Shown piece by piece: positions 46,094 through 54,792 of a stretch of DNA of 64,000 nucleotides (position 1 is the stretch's first letter; each line of letters begins with the position of its first letter). Position numbers and translations under genes: made by a program. Under the pieces are notes generated by a model that saw nothing but the letters and a program-made list of their open reading frames with translations, did not search any database and had not been told where the DNA came from. The stretch is from NCBI RefSeq assembly GCF_900143625.1, contig NZ_FRFF01000088.1, forward strand, positions 19,563-83,562, given 5' to 3'. This DNA is from Nocardiopsis sp. JB363 (GTDB lineage Bacteria > Actinomycetota > Actinomycetes > Streptosporangiales > Streptosporangiaceae).

Positions 46094-46999
46094 TCAGGCC
46101 AGGCCCTGCTCCTCCAGCCACTCCTGGGCGACATCGGCGGCGCTCTCGTTGTCGACGACGATCCGCTTGTTGAGCTCGGTCAGCTCCTCGGTGGTGAGGC
46201 TGTTCGACACACCGTCGATGATCCCCCGGGCGGTGTCGTCGACCTGCTCGGAGTTGATCAGCGGGGTGATGTTCTGCGCGCCGAAGAGGTTCTCGGGGTC
46301 CTCCAGGGCCACGAACCCCTCCTCCACGATCTGCGGGTCGGTGGTGAACAGGTTGGCGGCCTGGATGTCGTCGTCCGAGAGCGCCTGCGTGAGCAGAGCG
46401 ACCTCCAGCGAACGGAACTCGCCGAACTCCACTCCGTACACCGACTCCAGCCCCATGACCCCCTGCTGTCGGGTCTCGAACTCCGGCGGCCCGCCCAGCA
46501 CCAACTCGTCCGCCACGGCGGCGAGGTCGGTGAGGGAGGCCAGGTCGTGCTCGTCCGCGACCTCCCGGGTGACGGTCACCGAGTCCTTGTTCTCGGCCTC
46601 GGAGGAGGCCAGGACCTCCAGGCCGTCGGGCAGTGCCTCTTCCAAGAGGGCGTTGGTCTCCTCGGAGTCGGCGCTGGGCGCCTCGTCGTCCAGGTAGGCC
46701 AGGATCGCGCCGTTGTACTCGGGGAAGAGCGACAGCGCTCCCGCCTCGATCTGGTCGTAGTACACCTCGCGGCTGCCGATGTTGAGCTGATAGTCCACGG
46801 GGACGCCCTCGGCCTCCAGGGCACGCCCGTAGACCTCGGCGAGCAGGGTGCTCTCGGGGAAGTCCGCGGAACCGATGACGATGGAGTCACCGTTCTCGCC
46901 ACCCTCGGCGTCACCACCTTCCTCGAAGGGGTCGCTGCCACCGCAGGCGCTCAGGAGCAGGACCAGGGGGAGCCCGGCCAGGGCGATTTTCTTGCTCAT
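46094..46999 (-). CDS. Glycine betaine/choline ABC substrate-binding lipoprotein
   Basis: 301 residues. Lipobox LLLSAC and acidic linker, then the OpuAC/OpuCC fold (GSADFPESTLLAEVYGRAL; FPEYNGAILAYL; FTTDPQIVEEGFVALEDP). Family members bind betaine, choline or carnitine in an aromatic cage for osmoprotection. Last gene of a four-gene importer; it starts 21 bases after the permease stop. The stop lies six bases from the convergent LacI stop. Confidence 0.92.
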   Translation of the reverse strand: MSKKIALAGLPLVLLLSACGGSDPFEEGGDAEGGENGDSIVIGSADFPESTLLAEVYGRALEAEGVPVDYQLNIGSREVYYDQIEAGALSLFPEYNGAILAYLDDEAPSADSEETNALLEEALPDGLEVLASSEAENKDSVTVTREVADEHDLASLTDLAAVADELVLGGPPEFETRQQGVMGLESVYGVEFGEFRSLEVALLTQALSDDDIQAANLFTTDPQIVEEGFVALEDPENLFGAQNITPLINSEQVDDTARGIIDGVSNSLTTEELTELNKRIVVDNESAADVAQEWLEEQGLA

Positions 47000-47020
47000 G
47001 TACAGGTGCCTCTCTTGGGA

Positions 47021-47701
47021 TCAGCGTGTGGCGGCGGCCTCGGCGCGCAGCCCCGGGGCGACGAGAAGACGCCGCATTCCGGCGAACAGGAGGGTGGTGA
47101 CCACGGCCAGTCCCACCACCAGGACGGATCCGCCCAGCAACATGGGCAGGTCCTGGCGGGCCTGCCCGTCCACGATGTAGCGGCCCAGACCGCCCACGCC
47201 CACGTAGGCGGCGATGGTGGCCGTGGCGACGACCTGCACGGCGGCGGTGCGCATCCCCAGGAGGATGAGCGGGGTCGCCACCGGCACTTCGAGTTTGAAC
47301 AGGACCTCGCGACCGCGCATGCCCATGCCCACGGCGGCGTCCTTCAACCGGGGATCCACGCCCCGTACCCCCTCGTGGGTGTTGACGAGGATGGGCGGGA
47401 CGGCGAGGGCGACCAGCGCGCACACCACCGGGACCAGGCCGATCCCGGCCAACAGCACGATGAGGAACAGCACGCCGATGGTGGGCAGGGCGCGGGCGAA
47501 GTTGGCGAGGCTGGTGGTGAGGAACCCGCCGACGCCGGTGTGTCCCGTGAACAGCCCCACCGGGACGGCGATGACGGTGGACAGCAGCAGCCCGAGCAGC
47601 GAGTAGTAGACGTGTTCGCCGAGTCGTACGGGGATCCCGGCGGACCCGGTCCACTGGGCGGGGTCGCTGAACCACTCGACCAACAGGGTCAGGACGTTCA
47701 C
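47021..47701 (-). CDS. Betaine/choline ABC permease (second subunit)
   Basis: 226 residues, five to six TM helices, with the inner-membrane loop GMRGREVLFKLEVPVATPLILLG contacting the ATPase. Starts at GTG overlapping the stop of the first permease (GTGA), with GGGAG upstream. Together with the neighbouring permease it forms the heterodimeric channel of an OpuC-type importer. Confidence 0.92.
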   Translation of the reverse strand: MNVLTLLVEWFSDPAQWTGSAGIPVRLGEHVYYSLLGLLLSTVIAVPVGLFTGHTGVGGFLTTSLANFARALPTIGVLFLIVLLAGIGLVPVVCALVALAVPPILVNTHEGVRGVDPRLKDAAVGMGMRGREVLFKLEVPVATPLILLGMRTAAVQVVATATIAAYVGVGGLGRYIVDGQARQDLPMLLGGSVLVVGLAVVTTLLFAGMRRLLVAPGLRAEAAATR

Positions 47702-48486
47702 GGCGACTCCCGGTGGTCGGAAACGGTGCCGGAGGTGACCGCGGCGTCGCCGGCGACGGCCGTCGCCTCGGCGCGGGCCGCCCGTTTGCGGGCGAGAAGC
47801 CCCTTGCCGGCGTGCGCCCACGGGGTGAGCAACCGCTGTGCGATGACCAAGAGCGCGTCGGTGACCAGTGCGAGCACGACGGTGAGAACGATGCCGACGA
47901 CGATGGGGTCGTCGAACCGGCGGCGGAAACCCTCACTGACGATCAGCTGTCCCAGGCCGCCCAGACCCACCAGGGAGGCGACGCTGACCATGCTGATGGT
48001 GGCCACCGAGGCCACCCGCAAACCGGCGATGATCACCGGGACCGCCACCGGCAGCTCCACGAACACCAGACGACGCATCGGCCCGAAACCCATGGCGACG
48101 GCGGCCTGGCGCACGTGTTCGGGGACCTGGCGGAGCCCGTCCACCACGTTGGGCAGCAGGATCACCAGGGTGTAGAGCGCCAGCGGGATGATCGCCGTCC
48201 AGTCGCTGAACCCGGTGTAGGGCAGCATCAGGAAGAACAGGGCGATGGAGGGCACCGCGTACAGGACGTTCACCCCGGTGAGCACCGGAGGGTAGACCGG
48301 ACTCCAGCGCACACAGGCCACGCCCAGCGGCAACGCGATGACCAGGCCGATGAGGATGGACACGTACGACAGGCGCATGTGCTCCACCAACCGGGCCAGG
48401 ATGCCGCGGTCCGGTTCGCCCGGATGGCTCCAGTCGCCGACCGCCCAGTCGACGATCCCGGTCGCCCACTCCCAGGCGTCGATCAT
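47698..48486 (-). CDS. Betaine/choline ABC permease (first subunit)
   Basis: 262 residues, about six TM helices in the OpuCB layout (SYVSILIGLVIALPLGV; GFGPMRRLVFVELPVAVPVIIAG as the EAA loop; SMVSVASLVGLGGLGQLIV). A C-terminal 45-residue Arg/Ala-rich tail is extra. ATG overlaps the ATPase stop (ATGA). Confidence 0.92.
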   Translation of the reverse strand: MIDAWEWATGIVDWAVGDWSHPGEPDRGILARLVEHMRLSYVSILIGLVIALPLGVACVRWSPVYPPVLTGVNVLYAVPSIALFFLMLPYTGFSDWTAIIPLALYTLVILLPNVVDGLRQVPEHVRQAAVAMGFGPMRRLVFVELPVAVPVIIAGLRVASVATISMVSVASLVGLGGLGQLIVSEGFRRRFDDPIVVGIVLTVVLALVTDALLVIAQRLLTPWAHAGKGLLARKRAARAEATAVAGDAAVTSGTVSDHRESP

Positions 48487-49598
48487 TCGCTCACCGACCA
48501 GATCGCGGTGCCCAGGTCGTCCTGGGAGACCACCCCGAGGACGGCCCCGTCGGGGTCCACGCCTACCGCGCGTCCGGCCGGGGAGAGGACCGCGGCGTCC
48601 AGGGCGGCGCGCAGGGAGTCGGTGGCGACATTGAAGATGTGGCCGTAGGGCGCCAGCTCCAACGTCCCGAGGGTGATCCCGGCCGGGGACTCCGCGAGCT
48701 GTCGCGCGCTCACCCAACCCAGGGGCACGCGCCCCTCGTTCACCACCAACGCCCAGGGCTCCCTACCGGAGGCCACGGCGTCGCGTGCCCGTTCGACCCG
48801 GTCCTCGGTGTCGAAGACCACGTCCTGGCGCAGTGAGAGACCGCTGGCGGGGAAGAAGGACAGGCGACGCACCCCGCGGTCGTAGCCGACGAACGACTCG
48901 ACGAAATCGTCGACCGGTTCGGCGAGCAGCCGCTCGGGGGTGTCGTACTGGGCGAGCCTCCCACCGGGGCGGAAGACGGCGATCCGGTCGCCCAGACGCA
49001 CGGCCTCGTCGATGTCGTGGGTGACGAAGACGATCGTCTTGCGCAGTTCCCGCTGGAGTCGCAGCAGCTCCTCCTGAAGGCCGGCGCGCACCACCGGGTC
49101 GACCGCGCTGAAGGGTTCGTCCATGAGCAGTACCGGCGGGTCGGCGGCCAGCGCCCGAGCGACCCCGACCCTTTGCTGTTGGCCGCCGGAGAGCTGGTGG
49201 GGGTAACGCTTGGCCTGGGACGGTTCGAGCCCGACCAGTTCCATGAGTTCGATCGCCCTGGCCTTGGCCTTGGCGCGACGCCATCCCAACAGCAGGGGGA
49301 CGGTGGCGATGTTGTCCACGATGGTGCGGTGCGGAAAGAGCCCGGCCTGTTGGATGACGTAACCGATGGAACGGCGCAGCCGGGCGGGGTCCTGTTCACG
49401 GATGTCCACTCCGTCGACGCGGATGGTTCCGCGCGTGGGTTCGACCATGCGGTTGATCATCCGCAGCGAGGTGGTCTTGCCGCTGCCGGAGGGACCGACG
49501 AAGACCGTGGTCCGCCCGGTCTCGACGGTCAGGTCCAGCTCGTCGACGGCGACGGTGCCGTCGGGATAGATCTTGGCGGCGCCCTCGAACGTGATCAT
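48483..49598 (-). CDS. Betaine/choline ABC ATPase with CBS domains
   Basis: 371 residues. Walker A GPSGSGKTT, Q-loop VIQQAGLFPH, signature LSGGQQQRVGVARAL, Walker B LLMDEPFSAVD, switch His in VTHDIDEA. C-terminal CBS pair (about 250-371; LSLRQDVVFDTEDR, GVDPDGAVLGVVSQDDL) is the ionic-strength sensor of OpuA/OpuC ATPases. ATG with GAAGGAGAG upstream. First gene of the importer operon, transcribed away from the HAD gene. Confidence 0.94.
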   Translation of the reverse strand: MITFEGAAKIYPDGTVAVDELDLTVETGRTTVFVGPSGSGKTTSLRMINRMVEPTRGTIRVDGVDIREQDPARLRRSIGYVIQQAGLFPHRTIVDNIATVPLLLGWRRAKAKARAIELMELVGLEPSQAKRYPHQLSGGQQQRVGVARALAADPPVLLMDEPFSAVDPVVRAGLQEELLRLQRELRKTIVFVTHDIDEAVRLGDRIAVFRPGGRLAQYDTPERLLAEPVDDFVESFVGYDRGVRRLSFFPASGLSLRQDVVFDTEDRVERARDAVASGREPWALVVNEGRVPLGWVSARQLAESPAGITLGTLELAPYGHIFNVATDSLRAALDAAVLSPAGRAVGVDPDGAVLGVVSQDDLGTAIWSVSE

Positions 49599-49747
49599 GG
49601 GCTCTCCTTCGGGGGCGGGGCGATGCCGACCGGCGCGGGGACAGGGGTCGGGCAGCCGGCCCGAGACCGTAGCGACGTTACCCGAGCACACTGGGGACAA
49701 ACCGTCGCGACGCGGCCCGTGACCGAATCGCACTCCTGGCCTGGTGG

Positions 49748-50425
49748 TCAGCCGGTGTTCCGGGCGGCGGCCCAGTCGGCGATCTGGTGGAGGTCGTCGG
49801 CGATCACGTCGGCACGCCGCGCCTCCGGGGCGGCCGCGTGCCGGTAGCCGTAGATGCCCCGACGCAGCAGGGCCGCGGTCATACCGGCGGCCAGCGCGGG
49901 CAGGACGTCGTTGTCGACCCTGTCGCCGACGTAGAGGATCTCTCGCGGCTCGATGTCGGGGGTGCTCTCGCGCACCAGCTCCAGGGTGCGTTCGAAGAAC
50001 TCGGGGCGGGGCTTGGCCACGCCCCAGGCGTCGGAGATGCCGATGCCGGCCACGGGCAGGCCCATCGCCGCCAGCGCGGCACCGGCCTCGACGGGCTGGT
50101 TCCCCGCGATGACCAGGTTCAGCCCGGCCGCACGCATGGTGTCGAAGGCCGACCGCACGTCCGGGTACAGGTCGCTCTCGGCGAAGTGCTCGCGCTCGCC
50201 CCCGGGTTCCTCCTCACGCCAGCGTGCGCTCTCGGCCGCCAGGTCGAACCCGGGGACGAGGAGGCGGAAACCGTCCGTGAGAGTGCCCCCGGAGGCGATC
50301 ACACCACCGATGGTGCCGAAGAACGCCATGTGCGGGATCCCGAAGCGGTCCGCCCAGCGCGCGAAGATGCGCGTCTCGTCGATCAGCGTCTCGCCGACGT
50401 CGAAGACCACAGTACGAATTGTCAC
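49748..50425 (-). CDS. HAD family hydrolase
   Basis: 225 residues. Motif I is DVGET (nucleophile Asp8; second Asp replaced by Gly), motif II Asn in VIAGNQP, Lys in GVAKPRPEFF, motif IV GDRVDNDVLPA. Cap inserted between I and II. The missing general-acid Asp at +2 is known in some phosphonatase- and dehalogenase-like HADs. Substrate unknown. GTG start at 50425. Confidence 0.85.
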   Translation of the reverse strand: MTIRTVVFDVGETLIDETRIFARWADRFGIPHMAFFGTIGGVIASGGTLTDGFRLLVPGFDLAAESARWREEEPGGEREHFAESDLYPDVRSAFDTMRAAGLNLVIAGNQPVEAGAALAAMGLPVAGIGISDAWGVAKPRPEFFERTLELVRESTPDIEPREILYVGDRVDNDVLPALAAGMTAALLRRGIYGYRHAAAPEARRADVIADDLHQIADWAAARNTG

Positions 50426-50452
50426 GATCAGCGAGTCTACCCAGGACGGGAA

Positions 50453-51181
50453 CTACGCCTGGCCGGGCGGGCGCAGAACAGCGAAGGCGTCGGTGACCTC
50501 CATCTCACGGGCTCGGAACCGGAACAACGCGGCCGGGCGTCCACCGGAGCGTCCCGAGGGCACCGAATGCCCCGTCTCCTCGATCTGCCCGCGGCGCAGC
50601 AGCACCCGACGCAGGTTGGTCGCGGCCACGTCGTGGCCGAGGGCCGCGCGGTAGTAGCCGGACAATTCCGACATGGTGAACTCGGGCGGCGCCAGCGCGA
50701 AACCGACGTTGGTGTAGCTGAGCTTGGAGCGCAGACGCCGGCGCCCCGAACGCACGATCGAAGCGTGGTCGAAGGCGATCGCAGGTAGGTCGACGGTCGG
50801 GTGCCAGCCGGTGTCGTCGGGCACGACCGGGTCGATGTGCGCGGGGACCAGCCCCAGGTAGGCGGTGGCCAGAGTCCGCCGTTGCGGGTCTCGTCCGGGT
50901 TCGCTGCGCGTCTCCAGCTGTTCGAGATGGCTCAGGTCGCGAACGTCGACCTTCTGGGCCAGTTGGCGGCGGATCGAGGCGCCCAGGTCCTCCTCGGTGC
51001 CGAGTCTGCCTCCGGGCAGTGCCCACTCCCCCTCACAGGGCGGTAGGGCCCGCCGCCACAGCAGGACGCACAGTTCACCCGCACGAATCTGAAGGACGAC
51101 CGCCAGTGCCTCGTGCGCCGAGAGCATGGCCTGTCCGTTTACCTCCGGGATATCCACCCTGTCCCTTCCGTTCCCTGCCAT
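50453..51181 (-). CDS. NrtR-like Nudix transcriptional regulator
   Basis: 242 residues. N-terminal Nudix-type ADP-ribose-binding domain (LCVLLWRRA, GEWALPGGRLG) with a degraded Nudix box (RRQLAQK instead of REUxEE), so no catalysis is expected. C-terminal winged helix (EFTMSELSGYYRAALG; NLRRVLLRRGQIEETG). Members repress NAD biosynthesis genes and are relieved by ADP-ribose. Divergent from nadA, which supports the role. Start ATG at 51181 without ribosome site; internal starts (GTG in DRVDIPE, or the ATG of MLSAHEAL) possible. Confidence 0.88.
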   Translation of the reverse strand: MAGNGRDRVDIPEVNGQAMLSAHEALAVVLQIRAGELCVLLWRRALPPCEGEWALPGGRLGTEEDLGASIRRQLAQKVDVRDLSHLEQLETRSEPGRDPQRRTLATAYLGLVPAHIDPVVPDDTGWHPTVDLPAIAFDHASIVRSGRRRLRSKLSYTNVGFALAPPEFTMSELSGYYRAALGHDVAATNLRRVLLRRGQIEETGHSVPSGRSGGRPAALFRFRAREMEVTDAFAVLRPPGQA

Positions 51182-51191
51182 GTTAAGCTGC

Positions 51192-51224
51192 ACCAGGTTT
51201 GTGCCTGCCAGACAAAAACCTGGT
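51192..51224. promoter_or_regulatory. Inverted repeat between nrtR-like gene and nadA
   Basis: ACCAGGTTT and AAACCTGGT, perfect 9-base arms 15 bases apart. The inner part contains a second nested pair TTTGT (51198-51202) and ACAAA (51212-51216). Symmetric placement in the divergent region makes it the probable binding site of the NrtR-like protein (inference). Confidence 0.6.
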
Positions 51225-51292
51225 ATCCGCAACGCCCTCCCACGGCACGGCACCCGTACGCCGAGCCCACAGCCTCAAGGAAGTAGTAGGAC

Positions 51293-52291
51293 ATGGCAAC
51301 GGTCACCGAGACGGCGGACACCATGACCAGGCAGGAATGGGCCGCCGAGGTCCACCGCCTGGCGGAGGAGCGCGACGCCGTCATCCTCGCGCACAACTAC
51401 CAGCGCCCGGAAATCCAGGACGTGGCCCACCACACCGGTGACTCTCTGGCCCTGTCCCGTCTGGCGGCGAGCGTCGACGCGAGCACCATCGTGTTCTGCG
51501 GTGTGCACTTCATGGCCGAGACCGCCAAGATCCTCGCGCCGGAGAAGACCATCCTGCTGCCCGACCCCAACGCGGGCTGCTCGCTGGCCGACACCATCAA
51601 CGCCGAGGACGTGCGGAACTGGAAGGCCCAGCACTCCGGAGCGGTCGTGGTCGCCTACGTCAACACCACGGCCGCGGTCAAGGCCGAGACCGACATCTGC
51701 TGCACCTCCTCCAACGCCGCCGACGTCATCCGGTCCATCCCGGAGGACCGGGAGATCCTCTTCCTCCCCGACCAGTTCCTGGGTGCCCACGTCAAGCGGG
51801 TCACCGGTCGCGACAACATCCACGTGTGGATGGGCGAATGCCACGTGCACGCCGGCATCGACGGCCACACCCTGCGCGAGCGCGTGGCGGCCGAGCCCGA
51901 CGCCGAGGTGTACGTGCACCCCGAGTGCGGCTGCGCGACCTCCGCCCTCTACCTGGTCGGCAGCGGCGCAGTCCCCGAGGACCGGGTCAAGGTCCTCTCC
52001 ACCGGCGGCATGCTCACCGCCGCGGAGAACACCACCGCCTCGAAGGTCCTGATCGCCACCGAGACCGGCATGCTGCACCAGCTGCGCAACGCCAACTCGA
52101 ACACGACGTTCGAGGCGGTGAACTCCCGCGCGGAGTGCCATTACATGAAGATGATCGACTCGGACAAGCTGCTGAACTCGCTGCGCCACGGCACCACCGA
52201 GATCACGGTCGACGCCGAGACCTCCGAGCGCGCCCGCCGTTCGGTGGAACGCATGGTCGCGATCGGTCAGCCCTCGCGCGGCGGGGAATGA
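51293..52291 (+). CDS. nadA: Quinolinate synthase A
   Basis: 332 residues. It condenses iminoaspartate with dihydroxyacetone phosphate to quinolinate using a 4Fe-4S cluster. Three-fold repeat core: [66 protein letters not shown], with cluster cysteines in FCGVHF, CCTSSNA and ECGC. AAGGAAGTAG precedes the ATG. nadB and nadC do not follow, which is unusual, since they commonly form one operon in actinobacteria. Confidence 0.96.
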   Translation: MATVTETADTMTRQEWAAEVHRLAEERDAVILAHNYQRPEIQDVAHHTGDSLALSRLAASVDASTIVFCGVHFMAETAKILAPEKTILLPDPNAGCSLADTINAEDVRNWKAQHSGAVVVAYVNTTAAVKAETDICCTSSNAADVIRSIPEDREILFLPDQFLGAHVKRVTGRDNIHVWMGECHVHAGIDGHTLRERVAAEPDAEVYVHPECGCATSALYLVGSGAVPEDRVKVLSTGGMLTAAENTTASKVLIATETGMLHQLRNANSNTTFEAVNSRAECHYMKMIDSDKLLNSLRHGTTEITVDAETSERARRSVERMVAIGQPSRGGE

Positions 52292-52413
52292 GAACACACC
52301 CGCCCCGTTCAGGCCGGGTAACAGAAGCCTCACCTTCAGGACACAGCTGATCGATTCCCGCACGCCACGGTCCTCCCCTCGCTAGCGTCACCACAGACAG
52401 CGGGGGGAGAATC

Positions 52414-53790
52414 GTGATCAGAGGTAACGAAAGAGACGAAGCGGCAGGCCCGGTCGAGGCGCTCCACGACGCCTACGCGCAGGCGCTCTACCGGTACGCG
52501 TGGTCCCTGCTCGGTGGTGGCGCCCCGGGCGATCCGGAGGACCCGGTCACCGAAGCCGTCCACGAGGGGCTCGTCGCCGGAGTGCTCCTCGAAAAGAAGC
52601 TCCGCGACCCGGCCGACCGCGGTCCCTGGCTCTACGCCCTGGTGCGGGCGGCCTGTCAGCGCCGCGGCTTCGCGCACACCTGCCCCTACACGCGACTGGC
52701 CACCATGCCCGCCGAGACCCCGGTGGCGCACATGTTCTCCCGGCTGCCCGCCAGCCACCGCGAACTCGTCGAACTGAATCTGCGCCACGCGATGCCCGCC
52801 TCCGCGGTGGCCCGGGTGCTGGGGCTCGAATCGCGGATCTGCGGCGAACTCTCCCGTTCCGCGATCCGTCGCGCCGCGGAGGGCCTGAACCGGCCGCCCG
52901 AGTCGGGCGAGACCCCCTCCTGGCGGAACCAGGTCCAACAGGTCTCCTCCGCCCTGTCCCTCCTACGTCCGCCCGGCGCCCCGCCCGGCCTGCGCGAACG
53001 TGTCGTGCACACCTGTCTGGCGCCCGAGGCCGCCGAGGAGCGCAAGCGGATCTCCGCGGCCATGCACCCGCTCACCGAGGACGGCTACCCGGCGCACCGC
53101 GCCCGCGCCGCCGGCGGCGTTCCCATCGAGGAGGAAGAGCCGGACGAGGCCCTGGTCCCGATGCCTCCCACCACGCCGCGCCCCCTGCCGGGCGACCGGA
53201 TCACCACCCAGGACCAACCGCTCCACGAGGACACACGCGCACCACTGCCCGCCCCCGACCACGACCCCGCCTCCGAGGCCCTGCCGGAGCGGAGGCGCTG
53301 GTCGCTGCCGGCCGTCTCCGGCCTGGCCACCGTGGCGGTCGCCCTGGGATTGTGGTGGTGGGCCGGGATGGCGGGCGCTCCCCCGATGACGATCGACGCC
53401 GGCCCCGCCGAGACCGGACGCGGCCACGACGGTTCCAAGACGGAGACGGTCTCCACCGCCTCCGAGAACAAACCCGGCGTCGACCCCTCCCCCGAGGTCG
53501 AGGCCGCTCCCACGTCCCCCGACCCGGAGACCAGCACGGGCACGGCGCCGCGGTCGACCGAACCGGACTCCCCCGTCGCCCCCGAGGACGGGCAGGGGCC
53601 CGAAGACGGCCCGGGGCAGGAACCCGATCCGCAACCAGGTCCGCCCGAGGCCCCGGAGGACGAGGACGACACGGCCCCGCCGCCCGAGGACGACGAAGCC
53701 CCCGATGAGGAACCCGGGGGCGAGGAGCCCGGCGACGGCTCCGGCGGTCTTTTGGGAGGGCTGTTCGGGCTGCTCTTCGGCGAGAAGTGA
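52414..53790 (+). CDS. Sigma-70-like protein with TM helix and acidic external tail
   Basis: 458 residues. N-terminal part resembles ECF sigma region 2 (ALYRYAWSLLGG; degenerate) and region 4 (LPASHRELVELNLRHAMPASAVARVLGLES). After a Pro-rich linker comes one TM near 300-315 (SLPAVSGLATVAVALGLWWW) and about 140 Glu/Pro/Asp-rich residues ending in GGLLGGLFGLLFG. GTG start with GGGGGGAG upstream. Sigma-like domain inside, disordered tail outside. Possible roles: membrane-tethered sigma released by proteolysis, or a sensor using a sigma fold. Confidence 0.75.
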   Translation: MIRGNERDEAAGPVEALHDAYAQALYRYAWSLLGGGAPGDPEDPVTEAVHEGLVAGVLLEKKLRDPADRGPWLYALVRAACQRRGFAHTCPYTRLATMPAETPVAHMFSRLPASHRELVELNLRHAMPASAVARVLGLESRICGELSRSAIRRAAEGLNRPPESGETPSWRNQVQQVSSALSLLRPPGAPPGLRERVVHTCLAPEAAEERKRISAAMHPLTEDGYPAHRARAAGGVPIEEEEPDEALVPMPPTTPRPLPGDRITTQDQPLHEDTRAPLPAPDHDPASEALPERRRWSLPAVSGLATVAVALGLWWWAGMAGAPPMTIDAGPAETGRGHDGSKTETVSTASENKPGVDPSPEVEAAPTSPDPETSTGTAPRSTEPDSPVAPEDGQGPEDGPGQEPDPQPGPPEAPEDEDDTAPPPEDDEAPDEEPGGEEPGDGSGGLLGGLFGLLFGEK

Positions 53791-53803
53791 CCCGTGGGCG
53801 GGA

Positions 53804-54436
53804 TCAGAAGGAGACGAGGAGGCGTTCGGCGGTCACGTGCAGCCGCTGCTCGACCTCTTCCAGGTCGCGCCGACCCTTGAGCACCTCCACCAGCTCGAAG
53901 ATCCACACGCTGGTCAGCGAACCGGCCAGGACGTACTCGGTGCCCTCACGGTCCACCTCGTCCACGGAGGTGGTCTCCTCCACGGTGTCGGCGGGACGGG
54001 CGGCGACGAGGTTTCCGGTGGCAACCCGCCACACCAGGTCGGTGATGCGCACGTCCAGCTCCATCTTGACCTCGGCCATGATCAGCGAACGCACCAGCGC
54101 GTCGGCCAGCTCCGGCTCGCGCATGAGTCCGCGGGTGGCGCGCAGCAGCACGTCGACGGCACGACCGGCGGCGGTGTCCGAGATGGGTGGGCGGCGGACG
54201 ATGCCGCCCTCCAACAGGTCGAGTTCCTCGGTGACCACGGCCACGACGAGGTCCATCTTCGAGGGGAAATAGCGGTAGAGGGTGCCGAGGGCGACCCCGG
54301 CGCGCTCGGCCACCGAGCGCATCTGCATCGCCTCGACGCCGCCGCGCACCGCCAGGGCGGCCGCGGTCTGGACGATACGCCGGCGACGCTGTGTCTGGTT
54401 CCGCGTCATCGTTCCGATCGGTGCCTGCACCGCCAC
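53804..54436 (-). CDS. KstR-like TetR family regulator
   Basis: 210 residues. HTH EAMQMRSVAERAGVALGTLY then RYFPSKMDL closely resembles mycobacterial KstR (EAVQMRAVADRADVAVGTLY), the regulator of sterol catabolism. GTG at 54436 (MAVQAPIG) has GGAG seven bases upstream; the ATG at 54457 lacks a site. Divergent from an MBL-fold hydrolase; two KstR-type palindromes lie between. The ligand-binding half differs from KstR, so the effector may not be a sterol-CoA. Confidence 0.88.
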   Translation of the reverse strand: MAVQAPIGTMTRNQTQRRRRIVQTAAALAVRGGVEAMQMRSVAERAGVALGTLYRYFPSKMDLVVAVVTEELDLLEGGIVRRPPISDTAAGRAVDVLLRATRGLMREPELADALVRSLIMAEVKMELDVRITDLVWRVATGNLVAARPADTVEETTSVDEVDREGTEYVLAGSLTSVWIFELVEVLKGRRDLEEVEQRLHVTAERLLVSF

Positions 54437-54522
54437 TGGGTCTCTCCCCTTCATCATCGATCCACCACGAACGCGGTGACCGAGAGCCGCCTCAAGGCCG
54501 GCGAGACACCGCCGACCGTCAT

Positions 54523-54536
54523 GAGAACACGTTATC
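54523..54536. promoter_or_regulatory. KstR-like operator 1
   Basis: GAGAACACGTTATC: core AAC-AC-GTT matches the published KstR core T-n2-AAC-n2-GTT-n2-A, though the outer T/A are replaced. Located 87 bases upstream of the regulator start, so possibly autoregulatory. Confidence 0.5.
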
Positions 54537-54650
54537 TAACGCTTTCCCTCGTAGGCAGCCGTTCGAACCCAAGATCCACACCTCATCGCCCGACGTGACA
54601 GAGGCAATACGAGATCATGACGGAGATTTTCGGGTCGATCGCCCACCAAG

Positions 54651-54666
54651 GTAGAATATGTTCTAC
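54651..54666. promoter_or_regulatory. KstR-like operator 2 over a TAGAAT -10 box
   Basis: GTAGAA-TATG-TTCTAC: perfect 6-base arms, 13 of 14 positions of the KstR consensus TAGAACnnGTTCTA-type palindrome. It contains TAGAAT (54652-54657), a good -10, with TTTCGG or TTCGGG 17-18 bases upstream, so binding would silence the MBL gene. Confidence 0.7.
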
Positions 54667-54792
54667 TTCGTCGAACACCTATCGGCTGGACCACAATCGC
54701 CCGACTTTGTCGGCACTCCGCCCGAAGGCCCCGGGATCCCCTTCCCTAGAATCGAACCAGATTCGGTTTCCAGCGGAAAGGCCGTGCCCACA

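Noticed and set aside
54658..54792. N-terminal extension of the MBL hydrolase
   Set aside because: It would cover the KstR-like operator and -10 box; the residues do not resemble the family.
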